DNA of 64,000 bases from Thamnidium elegans (lineage: Eukaryota > Mucoromycota > Mucoromycetes > Mucorales > Mucoraceae): contig JAIXMG010000034.1 in the NCBI GenBank assembly GCA_025201345.1, positions 1-64,000 of the forward strand, given 5' to 3'. The position numbers were made by a program, and so were the translations under genes. Positions 43,612 to 54,628 of this stretch are shown here, piece after piece. Below the pieces are notes generated by a model, which made no database searches, was not told the DNA's origin, and saw only the letters and a list, made by a program, of their open reading frames with translations. Numbering within the stretch: the first letter of the stretch is position 1; each line of letters starts with the position of its first letter.

Positions 43612-45417
43612 TCTACTTTTTTTTTCTAATAAAACAATGCTAAAACAACATTATATTATTTTTGGATCAATAAAACTTTATATATTTTTACATGTTAGTC
43701 GAGTAACTTTATACGGCGATCAATACCGCAACCTATTTTTTCAGGTATAATGCTAGCTGTATTAGGGCCTGTACTGCTACGTATACTACCTATAGTACAA
43801 CCTAAAAAGGGTCAATATAGCAGACCAAGCTGAGGACATATTGGGGTTTACTGTATGTACGCTAGTTTAACATATTAGGTACGGTGATTTATCTACCATT
43901 TAACTAACGAGTTTTTAAGTTAAACTAATTTTAAATTGCTCTAAAATAATCTAAAGATGTGTAGCTTTTCAAAAAATTAATTTATATTCTGATATTAGAA
44001 TTTTTTACATCGTCAAACTTCTATATCACGTGTTTTTCGGCCGTTTTTAAGTTATGTGCTGTTTTTAACGGCCCATATCTCCACCAATAATTAACATAAA
44101 AAGGCCGTTCTTACGTTATTTTTAGTTTCAAAGCATCTACTTTTAGATAAAAGGATATTTTTGCGGAACCCAAAATTTTTGTCAGGGGCCATATTATACA
44201 CAGTCATATTATACCTCAAAATAGGGGTATTTCGACATTTTGACGAACGATTACTCAGAAACTAGCTTATGAAAATTGCTCAAATTTAAAGATTAGTTTT
44301 TAAAAATACTAAACTAACGTTCATTAAAATTTCATATTGATCGGAGTTAAATTGAAACCACCACTGAATTTAAACCTATTTAATTGACACATTTTGGCCT
44401 ATAGCGCACGCAATAATAATTTGACAGTCACGAAAGTTACTTTAAAAGATGCGGAAAATTACAATGTATCATCTCTCCAAATTTCAAATTCCTACTATTT
44501 TTATATCCCAAACGGCTACAATTAATCCCTATCTTAATTATTAGCCAAAATTCCAGTTTTACAGGGTTTTTTTTTCGCTTAAAGTACTACAAAAGATATA
44601 TTTATTGCTTTTATAGGACTTTAGCTAAAGCAGCTGTATAAAATAACCATATTTGAGCCAATAGGAGTCAAAATTCACGCAAAAAGCAAGAGTTTACATC
44701 AAAAAAGCTTTTTTTTTATTTTGCGATATAGACGATAAGAAGCATTTCTGTAATATTTTCTAAATTGATATGCTTCTTATGTACGTTTTGATTATACTTT
44801 TACTAAATTTGCGTAAATATTGATTGATTTATTAGCTGTTCCATTTTCGCAAAATCTCACCCCTTTTTTTAAAAATATCAATTTCTTCGTCAATATTTCA
44901 GTTAGGATTAAACTTTAAGTATCTTTATGCTTCTTTTCTATAGTTCTTTTGGAAAAATTTTAATAGAACTTCAAAGACAGAAAACTGAGTAAGTTAACTA
45001 ACCCAAAAAAACGGCCAAAATCACGTGATTTTGTTATTACTCGCCAATAATGCCGCTAAACAGACCCTAAGTAAGATTATTCAAAAGATATTAGATTCGA
45101 ACATCCTGTTAGCTATTTTTATAATGCGTATATACATTTTTTAAAAAAAATTAATTATTTTGACATAGTTTTGTATAATATTTACTATATTGATAAAATA
45201 CGATTTACTATTTTAGTATATTAGGTACTTTTTTTTGTACTAAGTAAGTTTTCTTAAGAGTACTATATAATATAGTAGAGATAATATTAAACGTTTTCAT
45301 CAAAAAATAAAGAGGATAGATTAATTATTACAGGAGTAATTAAAGTTTTAGTTCAGAAAAAAAATTGAATTTAGAGAAAAAAAACGCAAATAAAAATATT
45401 TAGCAAAATGCTTTTAC

Positions 45418-45484
45418 GCGGATTCGAACGAGCAATATCGAGTTGATGAATCCAACGAATATACCACCGGACTATATGAGAGTT
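45418..45484 (-). other. tRNA-like (A box/B box) module in Mer-F
   Basis: On the minus strand TAGTCCGGTGG (45474-45464) is an A box and GTTCGAATCC (45429-45420) nearly a full B box; T8 at 45384-45377 could terminate transcription. The cloverleaf is degenerate. It lies 486 bp from the Mer-F 5' terminus. Confidence 0.62.
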
Positions 45485-45978
45485 GTTGGAATTTAGCACT
45501 TTATGTATTTAATGGCACATTTATGTTTTCAGTTTTTGAACAATATATGTACGAGGCGTAGCTAAGTTGGAATACTTGCAATTGAAAAGCAGAATAAAGC
45601 TTATTCTTTAGGGTATCGTATAATTTATTCTTATAGTTTTCACTTAAAAGTCGGAGATACAGTAAGTTTCATTTTAGTCGTTAATTAAAGCTCCGAGACA
45701 AACAAAAATTTGTTTACAGATTTATGAATTTAGCGTTCACTCGGTTGCAAAATTTGGAGTTCTTAGATGCATTTTTCACGGAGTTATGAGGATTATAACT
45801 TATTTTTAACCTATTCCACTTAATAAAAATCTCTGGGAATGAATTTTAAAAATTTCTAAATAATACCACCAAATCCGTAATTTTTTTCTGCACATTTTCA
45901 GTATTTTAATTTATCTCTAACTTTTCCTGGTCGCCCACAATCCTTACGGGACCTATCTCATACAAGACCCTTCAAATG

Positions 45979-46334
45979 AAGTATTAAATATGTCCTATGT
46001 GTATATATTCGAGAAGTAGAAGCCGGATGAAATCACAGAATTTTAATACTCATATAGTTATTGCTGTAGCTTGTTGAAAAAAGTAAAAAATTTATCATTC
46101 GATGCAGATTTTTTGTGGCTTTCTAATGATATATTTTTTGTCCGGGTCGGAGTCCATTTTATATTTAATTCGGTGTTTAAACGCTTTTCCGGGCCGGATT
46201 TTAATTATAGGGATTTTTGTATTAAGTAAAAAAGACGCGTAAAAATAGCGGTTGTAACTTTGTCACTTACATATTTTTAATTATTTCATTTCCCATCTAG
46301 TATTTCACGCTGGAACCTATCTTGTACCAGACCC
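45979..46334 (-). mobile_element. Mer-G, terminal fragment
   Basis: Ends at 46334 with, inverted, GGGTCTGGTACAAGATAGG, matching the Merlin terminus pattern (GG...AAGATAGG). It continues the Mer-G fragment left of Mer-F. Mer-D homology starts directly after it. Confidence 0.65.
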
Positions 46335-47551
46335 TTTTTTTCTTCTTTCTCTAACTTTTTAACAAACATGTAAGTACAAACTAAAATAAAAAGGAAACAT
46401 AATGCCATTGCCCCATTGCTAATGTTAACTTATACCTACTCATTAACTCTACATTAGTAAATATAGTTCATCTTAAGCATCTTATTTTAAATGTCTTCAA
46501 CTATTTCTCGTTCCCGTGGCCGTGTTACTGGTCAAGTAGTCTCTACTTATCGTAGTCGTGTTTTAGATGGTGATGTCCTGGAGTTAGCTAGAATAATTAC
46601 TCGTGAAAGAGGAGAACTCTGGACGTAAGTTACTTCCATTACTACCTACTTCTTCGAAGATAACTAATATCAAATATTCTTATTTCTAGTGTTCTCAAGG
46701 ATAATTTTCAAGCGTTTGATAGGGATCCAGAAGCTCGCTGTGGTATTAATGGGTGTACTGGATATCCTTATTTATGGTGGCGTGAAGAGAGAGACCAATG
46801 GTATTGGAAATGCAGTGGTGTGTTGTCTTTAAGTGATGATGGCGTAGTTCTCGGCCATTCTACTACTTTGCGTCGAAGCATTACTAAAGGCTCCATTTTC
46901 TATCGTAAGAAAATGATCTTGCAATATATGGTATCTGCTATGTATCAATTTTTTCAAGGTGTCCGCATTGCTGATGTGCTTAGAAATCATAGTATCTGCG
47001 CTAATACGCTGTCTCAATTATTGTATGATTGTCAAGTTATGATGTTGTCTGACTATGAGAGTCATAATCTCGGTGAGGACTATCTTCTTGGAAGTAACCC
47101 CCGGTGTCATCATATCCAGATCGACGAGTCGAAGCTCGGTAAGCGTAAGCATGGTCGTGGTCGTCCCGTAGAAGGTATCTGGGTATTTGGAATGGTCGAG
47201 GCTCTTGTTCCTGAAAATCCTAACAGACGTACATATGAGTATACGGACGTGCTCACTGGTATTACTGAGACTCGCCACCATTTCGAAGCTGGTAATCGTA
47301 TCTTCCTTACCGTTCCCAACCGTACTGCTGCCACTCTCTTGCCCATTATTTACCAGTTCTGTAAGCCTCAGACTGTTATCCGCTCTGATGGTTGGCGTGC
47401 GTACCGTAACCTTCATCGTACTTCCCACGTAGATGATGGTCAGTTGGACTTTGACGGTGAGAATAATCAGCTTTTTTTCCGTGCGCACCAGGTTGTTAAC
47501 CATAGCCGTGGGTTTACTACTGTTTACCAAGTGACTAACAATCCCGAGGTA

Positions 47552-49204
47552 CAGTGTCAAGCAAAACTGTTACAATGTTTTATAATTTCCCACTAAATAC
47601 GACCCTAAATCAAAACGAGCAATATAATATCCTACAATATATATACCATTTGAAAGCCTAGCTCATTGGCTACAAAAACTATATTGTAATTTTTTGTAGG
47701 TTACTTTAAATGGTAACTCTATCAGTCATCAAAGTTATGTAGTACATTGTAACAGTTTTGCGCGGTTAAAAAAAGGAGGCTTTTATTTATTATTTTAGCT
47801 TTAGTACTTCGTCCAATAGCCTTTGGCATTAATACATTGTTCAATACGATTAGGCATACTTTCAATTACTTTTTGGCATTCTTCTTTTGTAATGACATTA
47901 TACCATACTTCGGTTACACGCTCAAATAATTCTTGCATTCCTTTTGGCGGGATTTCATATTCGTTAAGTCGGATTTTTAATAAACGCCACATGTTTTCGA
48001 TTGGGTTTAAATCAGGTGACTGGGGTGGCCATTCCATAACTTGGTATTCTTGTGAATGTAAATAGTTTTTTACTAGATTTGATGTGTGCTTTATGTCGTT
48101 GTCGTGCTGAAATACAACTTGACTGCGATTAAGGTTTAATTTTTGACATAAAAAGTCAATTGTGGCATTCTGCTCGCCTTCCAAGATGCTTTTGTATAAG
48201 TCCTTATCCATGTTACCTTCAATCTTGCAAAGCCACCCAGTTCCTACATACGTAATTGCACTCCACAACATAATGCTGCCACCGCCATGCATGACGCTCA
48301 TCTTGACATGCTGAGGTTGAAGATGAGTACCTTCTCTAATCCAGGCCCAAACACGTCCGTCGGGGTTAAAGCGGTTAATCTTTGTTTCGTCAGACCATAC
48401 AATGCGTTTCCAGTCCTCTAATGTCCAATGTCGATGAGCATGACACCACTCTAATCTCTTCTTGACATTTTGAGCATTAAGTAAAGGTTTGGAAGGTTTC
48501 GGAATAGAGCCTAAGCCACTACTTTTGAGAGCACGCTTGATAGTATCAACACTAACAACCTTCTTATGATCGTTTCAAACTGTTTACGGACATTTGAAGC
48601 ACTATCAACACGACCTTTAGTCACCAAACGTACACAGTAACGCTTGTCAGCAGCCGATAATACCTCTCTTCTACCACCCTTGTCCTTTTCACGCTCCGAA
48701 CAGTACAATTTACCCACACGTGACACAGTCGCAGTACTTACACTGATTTTCTCAGCCACCTGTCTAATTGTTTGACCATCATTCAACATAGATATAATTT
48801 GATTCTTTTGATATTCTTGAATAGAACGCATAAGGCAATTTTTTAACAAAGTTTCAATAAAGTTGTATTAAAAATTAATTGGAAACCACAGAAAATATGA
48901 AGACCAATAAAATAACACATTTTTGTGTCGATTAAGACCATTCCTGGTTTTATTGCCAAGTTGTGGTATGAAATATTTTATTTTTTCTAACCGCGCAAAA
49001 CTGTTACAATGTACTACATAACTTTGATGACTGATAGAGTTACCATTTAAAGTAACCTACAAAAAATTACAATATAGTTTTTGTAGCCAATGAGCTAGGC
49101 TTTCAAATGGTATATATATTGTAGGATATTATATTGCTCGTTTTGATTTAGGGTCGTATTTAGTGGGAAATTATAAAACATTGTAACAGTTTTGCTTGAC
49201 ACTG
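47552..49204 (-). mobile_element. Tc1/mariner-type transposon (1653 bp)
   Basis: Both ends read CAGTGTCAAGCAAAACTG and the element is bounded by TA duplications (47550-47551, 49205-49206); Mer-E has the empty site GAGGTATCATT. The terminal inverted repeats are about 217 bp. Each repeat carries AAAACTGTTACAATG near its outer end and the inverted form near its inner end. It encodes one transposase on the minus strand. Confidence 0.93.
47801..48849 (-). pseudogene. Tc1 transposase with one frameshift
   Basis: The N-terminal frame (48511-48849) has a paired-type helix-turn-helix, IRQVAEKISVSTATVSRV, and a second basic segment. It shifts frame near 48560-48575, close to QFETI. The second frame carries WSDETKIN (first Asp) near 48395, VFQHDNDIKHTS (second Asp) and SPDLNPIENMW (Glu) with 34 residues between the last two, the Tc1 DD34E signature. 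The protein would cut at TA sites. One base change of length inactivates it; since only one copy is visible, a sequencing error cannot be excluded. Confidence 0.88.
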
Positions 49205-50719
49205 TATCATTAACACCTGTTTCTGGCCACTTGCACACGAATATCATTGAGTGTCTCTGGAGGGATTTGAAGGTGTTCATCGGCCCTAGATACCGTAACG
49301 CTAAGGATTGCCCTGGTAAGCTTTTAGAGTATCTCTGGCGTTATGCCAACCAAGGTGGCTTTATCAGCGGCATGAAGCGCTGTATTCGTGAGGTTGAGGT
49401 ATTGCCTAGTAATGCTGGCAATGACGAAGGACCTGTATTTTTTACGGCTGGTCGAGATGGTGAGGGTCCTGAAACACAAGCAAGAAGGTTGAGAAGGGAA
49501 GAGCAGTTGTTTGATCAGTGGATTAACAGAAGGAGATCCCGAGACGAAGATGAAGAAGTTCTTTCTGATTCCGACGGAGATAATGACGATCCTCGTGATC
49601 AGGATTATATTCCAGCATCTGTAAGGATCTCAAGGCCTCTCCCTTTTAGACAAACGTCTACTGAGGAAGACCCCCAGGAGGAAGAAGTAAGTGTACGTCG
49701 TTCTGGGCGTATTCCCACCACCCCTCGTCGTCGTGTAGGTAGGCCAGCAGGATCAACTGGTGGTACTAGAACAGCAGCAGGTCGCGGAAGACCATCTCGT
49801 GGACGTGGCCGCCCTAGAGGAAGTATTACCCGTGGCAATCGTTCTTGATTTACTTTCTCTTTACCTTTTTTTTTTTAAATAAAACAATATAAAATACTAT
49901 ATCATTTTTGTGATCTATTGAACTTACAGCTAGTTATACTTCTACTAAGTTTACCAGCTAGTAGAGTACCTTATTACAGCGGTCTTTACAGTACCGCGTG
50001 CTCAATATATGCTGTGATTTACGGTCTGCACGCTAACGCTCTACCATACTAGGTAACAGGGATTATTTGTCATTTAATTAATGAGTTTTTAAGCAAAATT
50101 AACTTTCAAACATACAAAAGTAGTCTAAAGACGTATCTCTTTCTAACTATATTACTCAAGTTTAGATACTATAACATTTTTCACAGTCAGATTTCTATAT
50201 TTGGTGTTTTTCGGCTATTTACATGGTAAAGTTTATCTTTCACTGTCTATAGCTCCATCAATAACTCACGTAGAAAGATCATTTTTACGTCATTTTTACT
50301 TCTAAAGTATGTACTCTTATATAAAAAATATTACTGCGGAATTCAAAATTTTTGACAATGGTCATAATATACAATATCATTTAATACCCTAAAATAGGCG
50401 TATTTTGAAAGTTTGAAGCTACGTTACGCAAAATATAGCTTATGAAAACGTTTGAAATTTTAAGATAAATTTTTTGAATATTATCTCTAACAACTCTATA
50501 AATTTGGACTACTATCTATTAAAATTGCGTCCGTGACTGAATTTAAACCTATTTAATTGATACTTATAACCCCGTATCTCACGCAATAATTACTCGACAG
50601 TCACAAAAAGTATACCAAAAGTTGCGGAAAATTACAATCTATTATCTCACCAAATTTCCAACCTCTACTATTATCCAGTCACCACCAATCAACAAGAGTC
50701 CCTATCTTAATTATTAGCC

Positions 50720-52193
50720 CTTGATTGATAGACTTTGACGCATATCCGATTACGGTTTCACCTTCTTCTTCACCAGTTGGAGATTGTGACAATATCGCCC
50801 CTAGACCTGTATATGATCCGTCAGTAGTTATAATTTTTACCTGTTCCCTTATTGGAAATGACAAGATTGGAGGACTCATTAGGGTGCTAATCAAATAGTT
50901 AAAGGCATCTTGTTGCTTTGAAGTCCATTCAAAAGGTACGTTTTTCTTCAATAATCTTGTCAAAGGTTCTGCCTTTCCTGCATAGTCTTCTATAAAACGA
51001 CGATAATATCCTGTAGTACCCAATAGCGATCTAACTTCATCACAACTTTTAGGTTCCTTCAATTCCAGTATCCGTTTGACGTTCGAATCGGCAGGTTGTA
51101 ATCCTCTTGCACCTACATCGTGACCCAAATATTCTACATGACTTTTCCCAAACTGGCATTTGGCCATTCTCAGTCTCAGGTTGCCTTCCATACATGCTTC
51201 AAATACTAGTTTAAGGTGCTCTTCATGTTCTTTTTCATTTCTAGAATAAATCAAAATATCATCGATAAAAATGTAAACGAACTTCCCAAGGTACTTGTGT
51301 AGCAGAGAATTCATCAAACGTTGGAAACAACTTGGCCCGTTGGTAAGCCCAAAGGCTACGACGTTAAAGATGTAGGTTCCGTACTTACATACAAAACCAG
51401 TTTTTTCACGACTATTCTCATCAATTTCAACTTGCCAAAATCCACTTGCAGCATCTAAAGTAGTAAAAACTATAGCACCAGCTAACGAATCTAGAACTTC
51501 TTCTATGTGTGGTACAGGATAATCATCCTTAACCGTTTTAGCATTTAATAAGGTATAATTTACCACGAGTCTTAATTTCTTGGTTCCTTTTTTTGACACG
51601 AAAAAGATAGGAGAAGTCCATTTTCCATCACTAGGGCTAATGATATCCAGTTCCAGGAGATCCTTCAGTTGTTCCTTTAAAGCTTCGTCTTCATCCACGG
51701 TAGTACGGTACGGTTTAGACTTGATAGGAATATCGTCCAGAGTTATTATTTCATGCTTAACTGTAGATACGCGACCTAATCCATTGTTTTCTACGAAACA
51801 TAATTTATTTTCCTCTATTACCTTTTTTAAATAAGAAGGTATATCATCTTCGCCTTCGTTTCCTGACAACTTCCTACCAGCACTATCTTGTATAAAAGAA
51901 CTATCTGAAACGATATCTTCTTGATAGGTAGCAAGATCCACAATAGCATTGTTAATGTCTACACCAGTTATATCTTCGTCGTCCATCCTCATCATTTGAA
52001 CTTGATAAATAGGTACTTCATTACCATTTCCTGCATCATCACCATCTTCAATACAGTTCACTTCTATATACCTTTTACCATTGTTAATCGGAACCATCAA
52101 AACACGACCGTTTTTGATCAAATTAATGTTGTGTGTCTTGATCCATGATCTTCCCAGCAGACAAAGTTCTCTCTTGGTATCGGTCTTATCCAC
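50720..52193 (-). pseudogene. Gyp7 protease C terminus, RT and partial RNase H
   Basis: The frame begins with the second retropepsin motif LLGRSWIKTHN. RT follows, with SPIFFVSKKGTKKLRLVVNY, FTTLDAASGFWQ and the active site FIDDILIYSR (first residue F where most have Y). It then has LGHDVGARG, and RNase H starts with TTDGSYTGLGAIL. After YASKSINQG the frame reads into the inverted repeat of Mer-D and stops at 50679. An upstream frame break near 52305 separates it from the protease active-site exon. The remainder of RNase H and all of integrase are missing. Confidence 0.85.
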
Positions 52194-52282
52194 ACAAAAA
52201 TGTTCAATTCTTTTTCTTCCTCCTATTCTAACTTCTACATTTGGTGCTATATTACAATAAACGTTTTTGTTACCAAATCCTG

Positions 52283-53482
52283 TCAGTTGTATTTTCTCAT
52301 CTGATCTATTTCTAATCCTAAACGCCTAGCAAGTTTAATACTACAAACAGAAACGGCGGCACCAGAATCTAAAACAGCTTCTACTAGTTGGTCATTGATA
52401 GAAATAAAAACACGAACTGGTTGAGCACTCTTCATTTTGGCACGACTATATGGATAAGAAACTTGTACTGAGTCGTCATCTTCCTCATCTTCTATATCAT
52501 CATCGTATTCAGAGTCCGAGCTCTCACTATTACTAGTATAGCTAGTTGAACTACCTGAATTACCATTATCTTCTTCACTGGAATCACTATTTGAGAAGTT
52601 ACCCAACGACGTATTAAATGTATTGACTGAATTTGCATAAGCCTGTTCGTCTAGTAATCCTCCTGATCTCAGCGCATTAATTACTACAGGATTATTGTTA
52701 GTAACGCTAGCTCTTGGTTGAGCAATTTTCCTGACTGAAGGTTTTCTTCGATGTATGTAAAGTAGCCCTTCTTTTACATCCCTCGATGTTTTCTTATTCA
52801 TGGCTAGATACTCCGCTACAGACATTGTTATTTGGGTTCTTCTTAATTTATCCCAGGTCTTCTCGATAGGTATTTCATCCGGATCCCGTTTCTTGGTTTG
52901 ACGCTTCTTCTTAAACTTTTTCACTACAGGAGGTACGTCTACTTGCATAGGTTGTGTAGCTTGTGGCATAGTTTGTTGAATTACAGCTTCTTGAGGTTGA
53001 AACATATTATGTTGTGGTGGTTGTAAGGCAAAACTAGTTCCTTGGTTAGTTTGTTGAGACTGTTGTCCCTGGAAAAAGGATTGTCCTGCTGGTTGCGAAT
53101 AGGTGTATTGTTGGTCCATTGTATTAACAGGATAACTTGTTCGATTATTATTACTACCTTCTGCAATATTCTTACCCTTCTTATTTGGCGTTGGATTCTT
53201 ACTATTGTTTGTATCGGTACTCCCGGCCGTTTTTCTTTTAACAGCATATACATCTATATTTTCGTCTTTTGTTGCAGGTGATACCTGAACTATACTTACT
53301 ACTCTTGGTTTATCGCTTTTCATGTTATCTTCTATATTATTTATTGTTTTTGTGTTTTCGTTGTTGTTTTCTGTTGTTTTTGTGTTATTGTGGTTACTTC
53401 CTATTGTATATTTAGAGGGTTCATTTGTTGGTTGTTGGACATCAGTATCCTCTTTAACTACTGTTGTCCCATATCTTTTCCC
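52283..53482 (-). pseudogene. Gyp7 Pro region with retropepsin active site (in -1 frame to Gag)
   Basis: The frame is open from the slippery site (53482) through an Asn/Thr-rich linker and the ATG at 53323. It then has a Gln-rich segment, a basic cluster KKFKKKRQTKKR, a Ser/Glu/Asp-rich acidic stretch, and near the end AVLDSGAAVSVC, the retropepsin active site. It ends at 52283 because of a one-base change near 52305; the adjacent frame carries on to LLGRSWI. The 300-residue linker between Gag and protease is unusually long; its role is unknown. Confidence 0.78.
53437..53482 (-). promoter_or_regulatory. Gyp7 -1 frameshift signal (GGGAAAA plus hairpin)
   Basis: In the Gag frame (CAG GGA AAA GAT) the heptamer G-GGA-AAA (53482-53476) lies 15 bases before the TAG stop. 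After 6 nt, GGACAACAGTA (53469-53459) pairs with TACTGATGTCC (53447-53437): ten base pairs with one A-A mismatch, 11-nt loop. The -1 frame is open into Pro. Confidence 0.82.
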
Positions 53483-54430
53483 TGGCCTTGGTAGTTGTTG
53501 TTGTTGCCATTATTCTGGGAATTGTAACGCTGTTGAGATTGAGGTGCCTCAGGACACATTCTACTTGGATGACCTTCCTTGTTGCAATTCCAGCATACTA
53601 AACGTCGTTCGGTAAATGGTGGTCGGTTGTAAGGTTGACGGTTGTTGTTACTATTAGAATTGTTTGCGTAACTACCTTGTTGCAATTGTTGTACTAGGTT
53701 AATGTTGAGCTGGTTCATCCCTTTTACAATTTCTGCTAAGGAATCTAAAGTAGATATTACAGAAGCTTTATCTTCGGTAACACCGTTAAATTTAGTGCCA
53801 CCAATACTATCTTGTGACCTATTACTATTATCTGCTAAGTTAAAAGAAACTCTTTTATCAGTATTAGTTGTATTTGTATTATTTATGGAATATTTAAAAA
53901 GGATATTTTCAAGGTTAACTGCTTCTTCGGTTACTTCACCATAAGTCTTGAACTCCTTTCTTTTTTTTTTCTAGATCGATAGCAATATTTTCTTTAATGG
54001 ACGAAATAAAAAACGAGATTTTCATCTTGTCGTCTGTTACACCAGCATTTACGAAAAGCTTATCCATATTACGAATGAAGTGATCCATATCAACACCATC
54101 ATCTTGCTTGATATTTCTTAACTTATTCCATGCTTCATCCTCATTAGTTTTGATGAATTTATCAGTAAATTCTGACTCAAACTTATCCCAAGTTTTTATA
54201 TCCTTGCCATTATTGTACCACCATGTGGTTGCACGATCCTTAAAAATACTGGATACTGCAGTGATAAATAAAAACTGGTTGTAATTAGCAGGAAAAAATG
54301 CAATGTACATCTTGATATTAGTTAACCATTCGCTTGCTACATCAGCATTCTTCATGCCATAATAAAGGGGTAATTTTCCAATTAGTTTCATGTAATCCAT
54401 AGGGTTACCTGCGCCTGTGTTATCAGTCAT
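53458..54430 (-). pseudogene. Gyp7 Gag, frameshifted at an A10 run
   Basis: The N-terminal frame (53936-54430) has a Gag core: MDYMKLIGKLPLYYG, FKDRATTWWYNNG, FESEFTDKFIKTNEDEAW. At the A-run in the LEKKKK codons (about 53961-53970) the frame fails; a one-base change continues as KRKEFKTYGEVTEEAVNL through to the CCHC knuckle CWNCNKEGHPSRMC and ends GKDMGQQ-TAG at 53458. A long A-run is a common site of sequencing error, so the gene could be intact. Confidence 0.82.
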
Positions 54431-54628
54431 AGTGTTACTAATATAATTTGTGGTACTTGATAAATTTTCAGTGCTTGTTGAATAGTTTTCTTCTGTTGTT
54501 ATTGATAGTCTTCTAAAATTCTCAATATCTTCTTCTGTTGCGGCTGATCTTCTCTTATTCAGCAGTTGCTTATTTTTACCCTTAATATTAAAAAAGTTGT
54601 TGCTACGGTAATTAAGTGTTTAAGTTTA

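Larger units (their letters stand above)
40060..44546 (+). mobile_element. Mer-C: full-length Merlin-type transposon (4487 bp) nested in Mer-F
   Basis: It begins GGGTACCATTTAAGATAGGG and ends, inverted, GGCTAATAATTAAGATAGGG. The target duplication AAAATTCC is perfect (40052-40059 and 44547-44554). The inverted repeats extend through about 150 bp. From the 5' end it holds a tRNA-like module, 1.26 kb with only a leader intron, the transposase gene, and about 0.9 kb of 3' region (43612-44546) without another gene. Confidence 0.92.
37609..45970 (-). mobile_element. Mer-F: full-length Merlin-type transposon (about 3867 bp) containing Mer-C
   Basis: The termini are GGCTAATGTATGAGATAGG at 37609 and, inverted, GGGTCTTGTATGAGATAGG at 45970. 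The flanks TGCAAATG and TTCAAATG look like an 8-bp duplication with one change. Mer-C plus its 8-bp duplication (4495 bases) is nested upstream of the gene; subtracting it gives a length close to Mer-B. The parts 39750-40059 and 44547-45411 are its leader region and hold no further gene. Confidence 0.85.
46491..49848 (+). pseudogene. Mer-D transposase, interrupted by a Tc1 element
   Basis: Exon 1 46491-46624, intron 46625-46689 (65 nt), exon 2 from 46690. The frame runs through the Cys motif CGINGC, IQIDESKLGKRK and IRSDGWRAY up to the codons for NNPEV, where a Tc1 element enters at a TA (47550-47551). It resumes at 49207 with SLTPVSGHLHTNIIECLW and the AT-hook-like C terminus (GRGRPRG). Without the insertion exon 2 would be 1504 nt, the same as in Mer-E. 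A leader intron is predicted at 46370-46457. Confidence 0.88.
46335..50719 (+). mobile_element. Mer-D: Merlin-type transposon lacking its 5' third, with Tc1 insertion
   Basis: It starts at the Mer-G terminus within the leader region (homologous to Mer-C from about 41745), so its TIR and tRNA-like module are absent on this side. The 3' terminus, ...CCCTATCTTAATTATTAGCC at 50719, cuts Gyp7 RNase H. It is almost the same as Mer-E. The 3' region 49849-50719 holds no other gene. Confidence 0.85.

Noticed and set aside
45548..45600. A further A-box-like TAGCTAAGTTGG on the plus strand in Mer-F
   Set aside because: No B box at tRNA spacing and no T arm; considered chance.
47018..47560. A 180-codon frame antisense to the Mer-D transposase (also antisense to Mer-E at 63137-63649)
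   Set aside because: It is the mirror of a conserved catalytic domain; codon constraint explains its openness and no known domain is visible.
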